From CAIYTF01 sp963664845 (GTDB lineage: Bacteria; Bacteroidota; Ignavibacteria; Ignavibacteriales; Ignavibacteriaceae), in assembly GCA_963664845.1 (NCBI GenBank), contig OY761615.1, forward strand, positions 5,456,001 through 5,520,000: 64,000 nucleotides of DNA. Reading direction: 5' to 3'. Below, piece after piece: positions 8,472-15,199 of the stretch (position 1 is the first letter of the stretch; the number at the start of each line of letters is the position of its first letter). The position numbers were made by a program, and so were the translations under genes. Below the pieces are notes generated by a model. The model saw only the letters and a list, made by a program, of their open reading frames with translations. It was not told the origin of the DNA and did not search any database.

Positions 8472-8699
8472 ACCGCAGGAAATGTCTGAGTTAAGAGGGC
8501 GGAGGGTGGGGGAATTGGTGGGATGCCGGTTTGCCTCATTCAGCAAAGGGAACGCAGATCATTTATTGAAGCGGATTTTTGGGAGCATAGCGCTTCTATT
8601 GAGATTAAGGCGGTTAGGGCAGGTTTACATAATCATCCCTTTTGCGACCAATTCAATCAACCAAAACCATATAAGATATTGTTGCAAAAGACGTTATTA

Positions 8700-8931
8700 T
8701 GTAAAGGAGGGGTTTGAACTTTACAGAGGGAGTGCGGCTGGGCGATGCATCGAGAACAGGGGGAGCACGACCGATTCAAACCCCGACTAACACCTGCCCG
8801 TTAAAACCGCCAAAGATTAAATCGCGCCGTGCTCCGTTTAAAAGCCGCGACAGGATTAAAAAAGAGCTACTGACGCATATACGATAGCAAACCGGCGGTT
8901 CGATCTCCTCCAGGGCGCAGGGATTAGCCCT
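8700..8931. ncRNA. candidate pseudoknotted structured RNA
   Basis: Several perfect helices fit together within 232 bases. TGTAAAG/CTTTACA (8700-8706, 8719-8725) encloses a loop whose GGGGTTTGAA (8709-8718) pairs perfectly with TTCAAACCCC (8775-8784), forming a pseudoknot. GCGGCT/AGCCGC (8734-8739, 8843-8848) encloses GGAGCACG/CGTGCTCC (8762-8769, 8828-8835). AACCGCC/GGCGGTT (8805-8811, 8894-8900) crosses these. AGGGC/GCCCT (8912-8916, 8927-8931) closes a final hairpin. Ten-, eight- and seven-base perfect complements packed like this are unlikely by chance. I do not recognise the RNA family. Strand and transcription are unproven, and weak open frames that cross it have no support. Confidence 0.45.
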
Positions 8932-8954
8932 TACAACTAATACCGTTCATACCT

Positions 8955-9092
8955 TCGTACTGTTCGTACCCTCGTACCCTCGTACCATTCGTACCCTCGT
9001 ACCATTCGTACCCTCGTACCATTCGTACCATTCGTACCCTCGTACCCTCGTACAATTCTTACCGGGTACGAGGTAAGTACGATCTGGTACGA
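8955..9092. repeat. iteron-like array of TCGTAC repeats
   Basis: Twelve direct copies of TCGTAC in 8955-9053, spaced 8 or 9 bases as alternating TCGTACCC and TCGTACCAT units (first copy slightly further), then three inverted copies GTACGA at 9066, 9077 and 9087. The core GTAC is palindromic. Such arrays serve as binding sites for replication initiators or partition proteins. A ParA-type gene lies 2.3 kb to the right, but no ParB or initiator is adjacent, so the role is unknown. Confidence 0.75.
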
Positions 9093-9120
9093 GGAAGAAT
9101 TCGCGGATAAATTTAGAATG

Positions 9121-9301
9121 GCGGGTGCCTCGGAGAATCACCCGCGGAAAAATGGAAAATGCCGGGGACGTTGGCAATAAAGCAGCTTTGTTGCCAACGG
9201 GCGAATTTGGCAGATTCGCCGAGTATCGAGGCGAATCTGCACTGAAGCTATTTAATTTGTGATTCTACCCGGAGCCGCCTGGTATCCATACGGCCGGGTA
9301 G
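9121..9301. ncRNA. series of strong hairpins, candidate structured RNA
   Basis: Consecutive stems: GCGGGTG/CACCCGC (9121-9145); GTTGGCAA/TTGCCAAC with an inner AAAG/CTTT (9170-9198); an 11-bp perfect stem GCAGATTCGCC/GGCGAATCTGC (9210-9240); and CTACCCGG..CCG paired with CGGCCGGGTAG (9265-9301). GGCGAAT at 9200-9206 can also pair with ATTCGCC at 9214-9220, so two folds exclude each other, as in attenuators. The run leads straight into repeat copy B. Transcription is not shown by the sequence. Confidence 0.45.
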
Positions 9302-9318
9302 CTGGTGATCTCTTTTGG

Positions 9319-9537
9319 TTTTAGCGCGGTGGTGGAGCTCCCAGCGGGATCGCATGGGTGCGACACGGCGCGTTTCGAGAGAAGACTAATGTAAGGGAGG
9401 CAGGGGTGCTATCGGCACCGCTGCCGGAAGCTTTGAAAACAAGCTGTTGAGCTACATACATTAAAGACTGAGCGGATGCGGAGCGAAGCGAAGTACAAAA
9501 CCGAGCAGGGGATCTGGCCGGCGAAGAAGGACAATAA
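9319..9537. repeat. structured non-coding repeat, copy B
   Basis: Shorter relative of 8015-8365, beginning with the same TTTTAGCGCGGT and ending in the same GGCGAAGAAG.ACAA block. The conserved GGCAG/CTGCC helix here closes a short inner stem GGTGC/GGCACC around TATC, where copy A has a much longer, different stem. This is conserved pairing with variable content, which suggests selection on RNA or DNA structure. Confidence 0.55.
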
Positions 9538-9807
9538 ATACTAAAAACAATTCGATATTGCGTTTTATCCGAAATTTGTATAATTTTAAACGTGTTTGTT
9601 AGAATATACATTAAATATCGCAATTGATATTATATGCTTGAGGATAAAAATCTATAGAAACAAGAACTATAATTTGCAAAAGTATTTTTCTATGGGATTT
9701 TAAAGCTGTTGGGTGATCAGGAGTGCTACTATATCTTACCCAATTATTTATACGACATGGATCGCTGGCCTTATCTGAAAATTGTTAAATTTTAAAAGAA
9801 TAGAATA

Positions 9808-10365
9808 GTGAAGCCTCGTTTAATAACTGCAATATTACTTTTTATAAGCTCATATTCGCCATTATTTTTAATATTGGCAGTAAAAGATTTTGACTTCGAA
9901 AAAAATCTTCAATTTCATCATCCACTCTTAATGTATACGATATTATTTATTACTATTCTTAGTGTAATATTGCTTTTTATAGTCATGCATAAAATAAAAC
10001 GGGGCAATATGTGCGTTGAGATATTGTCGGTAAAAAATCGGTCAACTGATTTAATTAATTATACAATACCTTATATGGTTTCGCTTTTTGGAATTGATCT
10101 TTCAAAAACAGAAAACGCTATTGCAATTTCAATATTTTTACTAATTATGCTACTTCTTACTATCTCAACTAAGCTTGTATTTTTAAATCCTGTTTTAGCA
10201 TTAGCGGGGTATAATCTGTATGATCTTGAATACCGATTTGATGGGAAGAATTATTCAACGATCGTCATAAGTAAACATGATATGCACATTTCTGAAAGAG
10301 TTTATATTAGAAGCTTGACACAATACTTATATTTTTTAACCAAAGAGGAAGAAGATGAAAACTAG
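9808..10365 (+). CDS. kwaA: KwaA-like membrane protein of a Kiwa defence system
   Basis: 185 residues with four hydrophobic segments: two near the N-terminus (about residues 6-25 and 41-61), a weaker one near 86-97 (YTIPYMVSLFGID) and a long one at 105-130, then a soluble tail. This is the layout of KwaA, the inner-membrane sensor of the two-gene Kiwa system. The frame starts with GTG, and the end overlaps the KwaB-like gene by 11 bases. The assignment leans on the partner, because membrane proteins of this size carry few diagnostic residues. The region is strongly AT-rich compared with the phage genes, suggesting separate transfer. Confidence 0.65.
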   Translation: MKPRLITAILLFISSYSPLFLILAVKDFDFEKNLQFHHPLLMYTILFITILSVILLFIVMHKIKRGNMCVEILSVKNRSTDLINYTIPYMVSLFGIDLSKTENAIAISIFLLIMLLLTISTKLVFLNPVLALAGYNLYDLEYRFDGKNYSTIVISKHDMHISERVYIRSLTQYLYFLTKEEEDEN

Positions 10366-11299
10366 TAAATTTAAAAAAATTCTTACCGAACTTAAAAATT
10401 GTAACTTAAGCAGAACAAGAGTGTTCCTGGCAACTGTAAAAGAATATAAACTTAATAGGGTGTCTAAGTATACCGTGAAATATGTGAATACAGATGAAAA
10501 ATTAGAAAAACGACTTAGAAGAATATTAATAGATAAAATCGAGTTTTCCAATGAAGTTGAAGAATATACTCCAGATTGCCCTGAGCCTGAAACAGACCAA
10601 GTAAGAGTTATCCAAAATGCGGAAACCGATTTTTTCAAAATATTACAACAGATCGAAAATCTTAATCCGGAAGTTGATGTAATAGAAAACATAGATGAAT
10701 TAGTGAAAGCCAAAGCTTATCTAATCATTTTAAGAAATAACGATGGGATAGTAGCTATCGGGTATAAAACTCTGCCCGAAAATTGGAAAATGAAAAAAGA
10801 AAGAGGGTTAATTCCACTTCTTTTTAGGGAAAACCGATTTGAAGATTTAGAATTAGAAAATGTTTTCAGCATCTCAAATAGTATCGACTTTATTTATTAT
10901 AAGGAGATACTATTTATTTTATCAAAAAAGGAATTTGAATACGGTTTAAATTTTCGAGAAGGAATGATTGAAAAGGCACATATTCTATATCAAGAAATTG
11001 AAAATATGAATTTGTTTGTTAATCTTGAAGTGCTTAAACAAAAAGTTGGAAATAATCAGCGTTATTTAAGAAAACTTGCAACAATTAGTAACCTAGGATA
11101 TTATAGAAATACGAAATTCCTTGCTAGGTTAGAAGAGCTCAATAAGACTAAGGATTGGAAAATTCAATTTGACAAAAAACGAATTGTTTTTACTGAAGAA
11201 AAAATTGATGCAATTCTTACACTTCTGCAAAATAAAAGGTTACATTCTGAAGTGACAGATGAAGATTTTGATGTTGAAAGCGTAAGGGCCTTAAATTAA
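10355..11299 (+). CDS. kwaB: KwaB-like (DUF4868) protein of a Kiwa defence system
   Basis: 314 residues, the usual size of KwaB. The core resembles DUF4868: IGYKTLPENWKMKKERGLIP, then a hydrophobic LLFRENRFEDLE, the conserved IDFIYYKEILFILSKKEFEY (residues about 180-199) and a helical C-terminal half ending in a charged tail. KwaB is the DNA-binding effector that acts with membrane-bound KwaA to stop phage replication and transcription. The overlap with the upstream membrane gene and an AGAGGAAGAAG ribosome site inside that gene indicate coupled translation. Identification is from family pattern, not a search. Confidence 0.7.
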   Translation: MKTSKFKKILTELKNCNLSRTRVFLATVKEYKLNRVSKYTVKYVNTDEKLEKRLRRILIDKIEFSNEVEEYTPDCPEPETDQVRVIQNAETDFFKILQQIENLNPEVDVIENIDELVKAKAYLIILRNNDGIVAIGYKTLPENWKMKKERGLIPLLFRENRFEDLELENVFSISNSIDFIYYKEILFILSKKEFEYGLNFREGMIEKAHILYQEIENMNLFVNLEVLKQKVGNNQRYLRKLATISNLGYYRNTKFLARLEELNKTKDWKIQFDKKRIVFTEEKIDAILTLLQNKRLHSEVTDEDFDVESVRALN

Positions 11300-11365
11300 A
11301 AAGGTTGGTCTTTTTAATTAGATAAATAACTATTTTTTATTTTTTTATAAAGTTAAGGAATTATA

Positions 11366-12280
11366 ATGGAAATAATATCAGTGATGAATTATAAAGGCGG
11401 GGTTGGCAAAACCACAATCACTGCAAATTTAGCAGCGGAACTATGCTTCAGAGGGAAAAAGGTACTATGTATCGATTTAGATCCACAAGCAAGCTTAACA
11501 TTCTCATTCTATAATGTTGATGAATGGCGAAATAAATTTGAAAAAAATAAAACAATTAAAAATTGGTATGACGCTTTTATTGATAAAGATACAGAATTAG
11601 ATTTATCAAGCTTGATATCCACACCTGCTAGAGTTAATGCTGGAATGAAAGGCAGAATTGATTTAATTTGCTCCCATCTTGCTTTAATAAATGTAGACTT
11701 AGAGTTAGCTGTACGCTTGGTTGGTGGAACTGAGCGAGAGTTACACAATAACTATTTACGAGTTCTTTCTAGATTAAAACAAGGAATCGAGCATTTCAAT
11801 AAAAATGCTTATGATTATATTTTTATAGATTGTCCTCCTAATTTTAATATTGTAACAAGAAATTCAATCATTGCAAGCAATTACATTCTGATTCCAACAA
11901 AACCTGATTACCTTTCGACATTGGGGATAGAACAATTAAAAAAACATTTGGATGAACTGGTTACCAAATATAATAGTTATGCAAAAAATTCTAACTCGGA
12001 GGATTGGAAAACTATTAATCCTAAAATATTGGGAGTTATTTTTACAATGATTTCAATTCGAAATGCTAATCCTATCCAAGCATTACAGCAATATATAGAG
12101 CAAGTGGAAACACCTGTATTTGATACATATATTAGGGAAAATAAAACAATTTATTCCTCAGCATCCGAATACGGCGTGCCAGTAGTATTAAAGCGTGTAT
12201 CTGGGATAACATATGAGAATGTCCAGGATGAACTTGAAAATTTAACAACTGAATTATTGGAGAAGCTTCGATATGCTTAA
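11366..12280 (+). CDS. ParA/MinD-type ATPase
   Basis: 304 residues. The N-terminal deviant Walker A is MNYKGGVGKTTITANLAAEL (residues 7-26), followed by CIDLDPQASLTF and a Walker B, YIFIDCPPNF (near 152). These are the marks of ParA-type ATPases that dimerise on DNA with ATP. It follows the KwaB-like gene by 66 bases on the same strand and overlaps the next small gene by 8 bases. No ParB-like gene is present. It could partition a circular form of the element, position a complex, or be part of a defence unit with its small partner. I see no evidence that decides among these. Confidence 0.8.
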   Translation: MEIISVMNYKGGVGKTTITANLAAELCFRGKKVLCIDLDPQASLTFSFYNVDEWRNKFEKNKTIKNWYDAFIDKDTELDLSSLISTPARVNAGMKGRIDLICSHLALINVDLELAVRLVGGTERELHNNYLRVLSRLKQGIEHFNKNAYDYIFIDCPPNFNIVTRNSIIASNYILIPTKPDYLSTLGIEQLKKHLDELVTKYNSYAKNSNSEDWKTINPKILGVIFTMISIRNANPIQALQQYIEQVETPVFDTYIRENKTIYSSASEYGVPVVLKRVSGITYENVQDELENLTTELLEKLRYA

Positions 12281-12707
12281 AAATGAAATTGCAGAATTCT
12301 TAATTGCTATGGGGAATTTTCTAAACAATTTAACTGATGAAGAATATAATAAATTTTTAAAATGTAATTACGAAAATTCTGAATCTAGTAATTTCAAAGT
12401 AAAAAGGAAAAGTTTTAATAAGCAGTTCACATCAAAAGATATGGACGAAATTATTGCCAAAATTAATACAGCCAACAGTAGAGAAGAAGTAAAAAATATT
12501 TTATCTAATGAGAGCGCGCTTTCATTAAAAGATAATTTAGTGAAAATAGCACGTTCATTTAAAATTATGATTCAAAAAATTGATAAAAGAGAAGATATTG
12601 AAAATAAAATTATTGAATTTACTATCGGAAATAGATTAAGTAAAGATGCGATTAGGGGTTTAAATTTAAATAATAATCAAAACGATACTAATAAAGAGGA
12701 TATTTGA
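12273..12707 (+). CDS. small protein coupled to the ParA-type ATPase
   Basis: 144 residues, not recognised. Mostly helical by composition, with an N-terminal hydrophobic helix (IAEFLIAMGNFLNNLTDEEY), a basic middle (FKVKRKSFNKQ) and an Asn/Asp-rich disordered tail. Its start lies inside the end of the ParA-type gene, which argues for a stoichiometric partner. It has no helix-turn-helix typical of ParB. It may be the adaptor that links the ATPase to its cargo or to DNA. Confidence 0.55.
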   Translation: MLKNEIAEFLIAMGNFLNNLTDEEYNKFLKCNYENSESSNFKVKRKSFNKQFTSKDMDEIIAKINTANSREEVKNILSNESALSLKDNLVKIARSFKIMIQKIDKREDIENKIIEFTIGNRLSKDAIRGLNLNNNQNDTNKEDI

Positions 12708-12824
12708 CAGAAAACGAATTGAATCATTCTGCTAATCATTTTTTTTATTATTTGAAGTAAATGCCTAAAATTATTTTAGAAGTAATAAAATATTTAAAAT
12801 ACTAAGTTTAAAATTTAAAAATAC

Positions 12825-13001
12825 TTAAAATGGCAAAGGGGTTACCGAATGACGATAGCAAAACTGTTGATACTTGTTACTATGGTCCATAATTTTATCC
12901 GAAATAGCTTTTACTCGATTATTATATGAAGTTGGACTAGGAATTTGAGAATTGGGACGTGAAGTTTGATCATATTGAAGTAATTCGAGGGAGTGTAACA
13001 T
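12825..13001 (-). pseudogene. possible C-terminal fragment of the gene cut by the IS256-type element
   Basis: A 58-codon open frame on the minus strand that begins one base outside the left end of the IS256-type element. It is in the orientation expected for the continuation of the truncated gene at 14416-14715 on the other side. The product is polar (SLELLQYDQTSRPNS...). No 8-bp target duplication flanks the element, so the two fragments need not have been contiguous before insertion. Confidence 0.35.
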
Positions 13002-13018
13002 AGATTGTGTAAATGGTT

Positions 13019-13094
13019 AGTCCGCGGGTACTGCGGAACGGAACGATGCCGGAGCGTAGCGAAGGCGAGTGAAGTGCAGCAGTACCCGCGGACT
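13019..13094 (+). promoter_or_regulatory. long hairpin between the IS end and the transposase gene
   Basis: Perfect 16-bp inverted repeat AGTCCGCGGGTACTGC (13019-13034) and GCAGTACCCGCGGACT (13079-13094) with a 44-base loop rich in GGAGCG/AGCG. It sits inside the IS256-type element upstream of the transposase start. It could shield the gene from read-through of outside promoters. No T run follows. Confidence 0.6.
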
Positions 13095-13167
13095 CGAAAA
13101 AATTCGGCCTTGGATTTTGGGCCATTTTAATTCATTTTACCATTTAATAATTCTGGAGTATCACCCT

Positions 13168-14400
13168 ATGGAAAACCTCGACGAACTGTTCGAGCAGTTC
13201 AAAAAAGACCTCGGAAAAGCAAAAACCTACAACGACCTTATGGGCAAAGACGGCGCTATAAAAAAGCTCATGAAGGCCTCTATCGAGTCCATGCTGGAAG
13301 CTGAAATGACGGAACATCTCGGCTACGAAAAACACTCACCAGCCGGCAATAAATCCGGTAACAGCCGGAATGGAAAATTCCCGAAGACCGTTACTGCCGA
13401 TAACGGGCCCATTGATCTTGAAATTCCCCGGGACCGTAATGGTGAATTTGATCCTATTGTTGTTAAAAAACATGAGAGCAGATTAGGAAAAATCGAAGAC
13501 CAAATCATTTCCATGTATGCCAGAGGCATGACTACCCGGGATATTCAGGCCCAGATTGAAGACATCTATGGTGCCGATATAAGTCCGACTCTGGTTTCTC
13601 ATATTACCGATAAAATTTATGGGCTGGCGAATGAATGGCAGAACCGTCCGCTGGAGGCTGTTTATCCTGTTGTCTTTTTTGATGCTATTCACTACAAGGT
13701 ACGAGATGAAACTACCAAAAGAGTGGCTTCTAAAGCGGCTTATACGTGTCTGGGCCTGAATATTGAGGGAAGAAAAGACTTGCTTGGGTTATGGGTCGGC
13801 GAGGCCGAAGGAGCGGCATTCTGGCTCCTGGTAATGACCGAGTTGAAGAACCGTGGTATTAAGGAAATCTGTATAGCCTGTGTTGACGGATTAAAAGGCT
13901 TACCCAATACGATAAACACCGTATTCCCGAATACCGAGATACAGCTTTGCATCGTTCACCAGATCAGAAATTCCATGAAGTACGTGGGCTCTAAAGACCA
14001 GAAGGCATTTGCACGTGATCTGAAAACGGTGTATTCGGCTGCCACGGAAGAACTTGCTTTGCAGAACCTGCAGAGCGTTGAAGATGCTTGGGGTAAAAAA
14101 TATATACTGGCCTTAAAATCATGGCGGTCAAACTGGGACAACCTTGCAGTTTTCTTCAAGTATCCCCAGGAAATCAGAACCATGATTTATACCACGAATG
14201 CAGTCGAAGCATTGCATCGACAGTTCAGAAAAGTTACCAAGGCGAAAACGCTTTTCCCCAATGATGATTCATTGAAAAAAATGTTGTACTTGGCTTATCG
14301 GGATATTGCTAAAAAATGGAACTTGCCAGTGAGAAACTGGTCTATTGTTATTGGACATTTTTCTATTATGTTTGCTGAACAAATAGCAGGCTATTTGTAA
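13168..14400 (+). CDS. IS256-family transposase
   Basis: About 410 residues from the ATG at 13168, which has a GGAG ribosome site at 13155; a longer frame opens at 13069 but would start inside the upstream hairpin. Typical IS256/Mutator motifs occur in order: EMTEHLGYEKH (near residue 46), ISMYARGMTTRDIQ (near 112), the DDE catalytic domain with VVFFDAIHYKVRD (first Asp), CIACVDGLKGLP (second Asp) and IYTTNAVEALHRQFRKVTK (Glu). All three catalytic acids are present, so the enzyme should be active. Confidence 0.92.
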   Translation: MENLDELFEQFKKDLGKAKTYNDLMGKDGAIKKLMKASIESMLEAEMTEHLGYEKHSPAGNKSGNSRNGKFPKTVTADNGPIDLEIPRDRNGEFDPIVVKKHESRLGKIEDQIISMYARGMTTRDIQAQIEDIYGADISPTLVSHITDKIYGLANEWQNRPLEAVYPVVFFDAIHYKVRDETTKRVASKAAYTCLGLNIEGRKDLLGLWVGEAEGAAFWLLVMTELKNRGIKEICIACVDGLKGLPNTINTVFPNTEIQLCIVHQIRNSMKYVGSKDQKAFARDLKTVYSAATEELALQNLQSVEDAWGKKYILALKSWRSNWDNLAVFFKYPQEIRTMIYTTNAVEALHRQFRKVTKAKTLFPNDDSLKKMLYLAYRDIAKKWNLPVRNWSIVIGHFSIMFAEQIAGYL

Positions 14401-14415
14401 AGCTTTACTTGCCAT

Positions 14416-14715
14416 TTACACAATCGTATTTACAGACTCTAATTCGAGAGAGGTATTTAATTGATTTATTGAATCAATATAATAACTTGTGAATTCATTA
14501 AAATACTGATTTTCTAAGCTATCTAATTCCGTACTCATTGACAAAAGAAGTTCTTCATTTTGTTGTAGTTTATTATCAAAAACAGTCCAATCTTTTTCTG
14601 GCACGGAAGTACGACACTCTGCGATTTGAATTACTATAGTGTTGTTATCCGCTTGAAGTAGCGAAATATCACGTAACAAAACTTCACAACGAACTTTAAC
14701 TGCATTAAATTCCAT
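14416..14715 (-). pseudogene. 3'-truncated small gene of the restriction operon
   Basis: 99 codons, predicted largely coiled coil (LLRDISLLQADNNTIVIQI and a Glu/Leu-rich second half). Its stop codon (14416-14418) lies inside the right inverted repeat of the IS256-type element, so the natural C-terminus has been replaced by IS sequence. It lies 61 bases downstream of vsr on the same strand and was probably the fifth gene of the restriction-modification operon. The product is not recognised. Confidence 0.55.
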
Positions 14716-14776
14716 AAAATTCTTTCAAATATTGATTAATTTATATCTAAAAACATAAATAGAATAAACAATTTTA

Positions 14777-15157
14777 CTATTCTAAATTCTTAATTATATT
14801 TAGAACTTTTTCAGCACACTTATCCGGACTTTTCTTAATATCAAAATCCCAAAATCTTATAACATTCCAGCCGATTTTTTTGAGCTCTCGCGTCACAAAT
14901 ATATCCCGGGCAATATTTTTTCTGATTTTTATATTCCAATATTCTTGATTATTCTTAAACCGGTGGATACGAGTAGTCATATTTTTATATCCGTGCCAAA
15001 AAGCACCATCACAAAAAATCGCAATTTTTTTACTAACAATTACGAAATCGGGTTTACCTATAATATTATATTGCTTTCTATATCTAATCCCGTTTGACCA
15101 GAGCACTTTTCCCAAAAGTACTTCATCCGAAGTGCCCTTAGACTTTATCTTAGACAT
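14777..15157 (-). CDS. vsr: Vsr-type T:G mismatch endonuclease
   Basis: 126 residues. Vsr nicks next to T in T:G mismatches that arise when 5-methylcytosine deaminates, protecting methylated sites from mutation. GKPDFVIVSKKIAIF carries the catalytic Asp (PDF), and DGAFWHGY matches the metal-site His/aromatic motif; the tail KKIGWNVIRFWDFDI is typical. Cytosine-5 methyltransferase genes lie just upstream in the operon, the usual pairing. The annotated ATG cuts off part of the usual N-terminus. A perfect AGGAGG (15201-15196) sits 5 bases before an in-frame ATC at 15190, so initiation may be earlier at a non-standard codon. Confidence 0.85.
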   Translation of the reverse strand: MSKIKSKGTSDEVLLGKVLWSNGIRYRKQYNIIGKPDFVIVSKKIAIFCDGAFWHGYKNMTTRIHRFKNNQEYWNIKIRKNIARDIFVTRELKKIGWNVIRFWDFDIKKSPDKCAEKVLNIIKNLE

Positions 15158-15199
15158 AATTGCGGAGACTTCAAATCTATTTCGATCGATCGCGACCTC

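Larger units (their letters stand above)
13003..14425 (+). mobile_element. IS256-family insertion sequence, 1423 bp
   Basis: Bounded by perfect 14-bp inverted repeats GATTGTGTAAATGG (13003-13016) and CCATTTACACAATC (14412-14425), with partial pairing just inside. It contains one full-length transposase gene. The flanking eight bases (GTAACATA left, GTATTTAC right) do not match, so the usual target duplication is missing. This suggests a deletion or recombination after insertion. Confidence 0.85.

Noticed and set aside
8894..8931. GGTTCGATC sequence resembling a tRNA or tmRNA T-arm
   Set aside because: The bases on the two sides do not form the five-pair T stem, and no acceptor or anticodon arm can be drawn.
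8955..9092. Short-repeat array considered as a CRISPR
   Set aside because: Units are 8-9 bases without unique spacers of about 30 bases, and no cas genes are present.
8947..9177. Minus-strand open frame with repeated Tyr-Glu-Gly-Thr-Asn units
   Set aside because: It is only the translation of the TCGTAC array, has no ribosome site, and its repeats follow the DNA period rather than protein structure.
12995..14433. Target-site duplication around the IS256-type element
   Set aside because: The eight flanking bases on each side share only three positions, so no duplication can be claimed.
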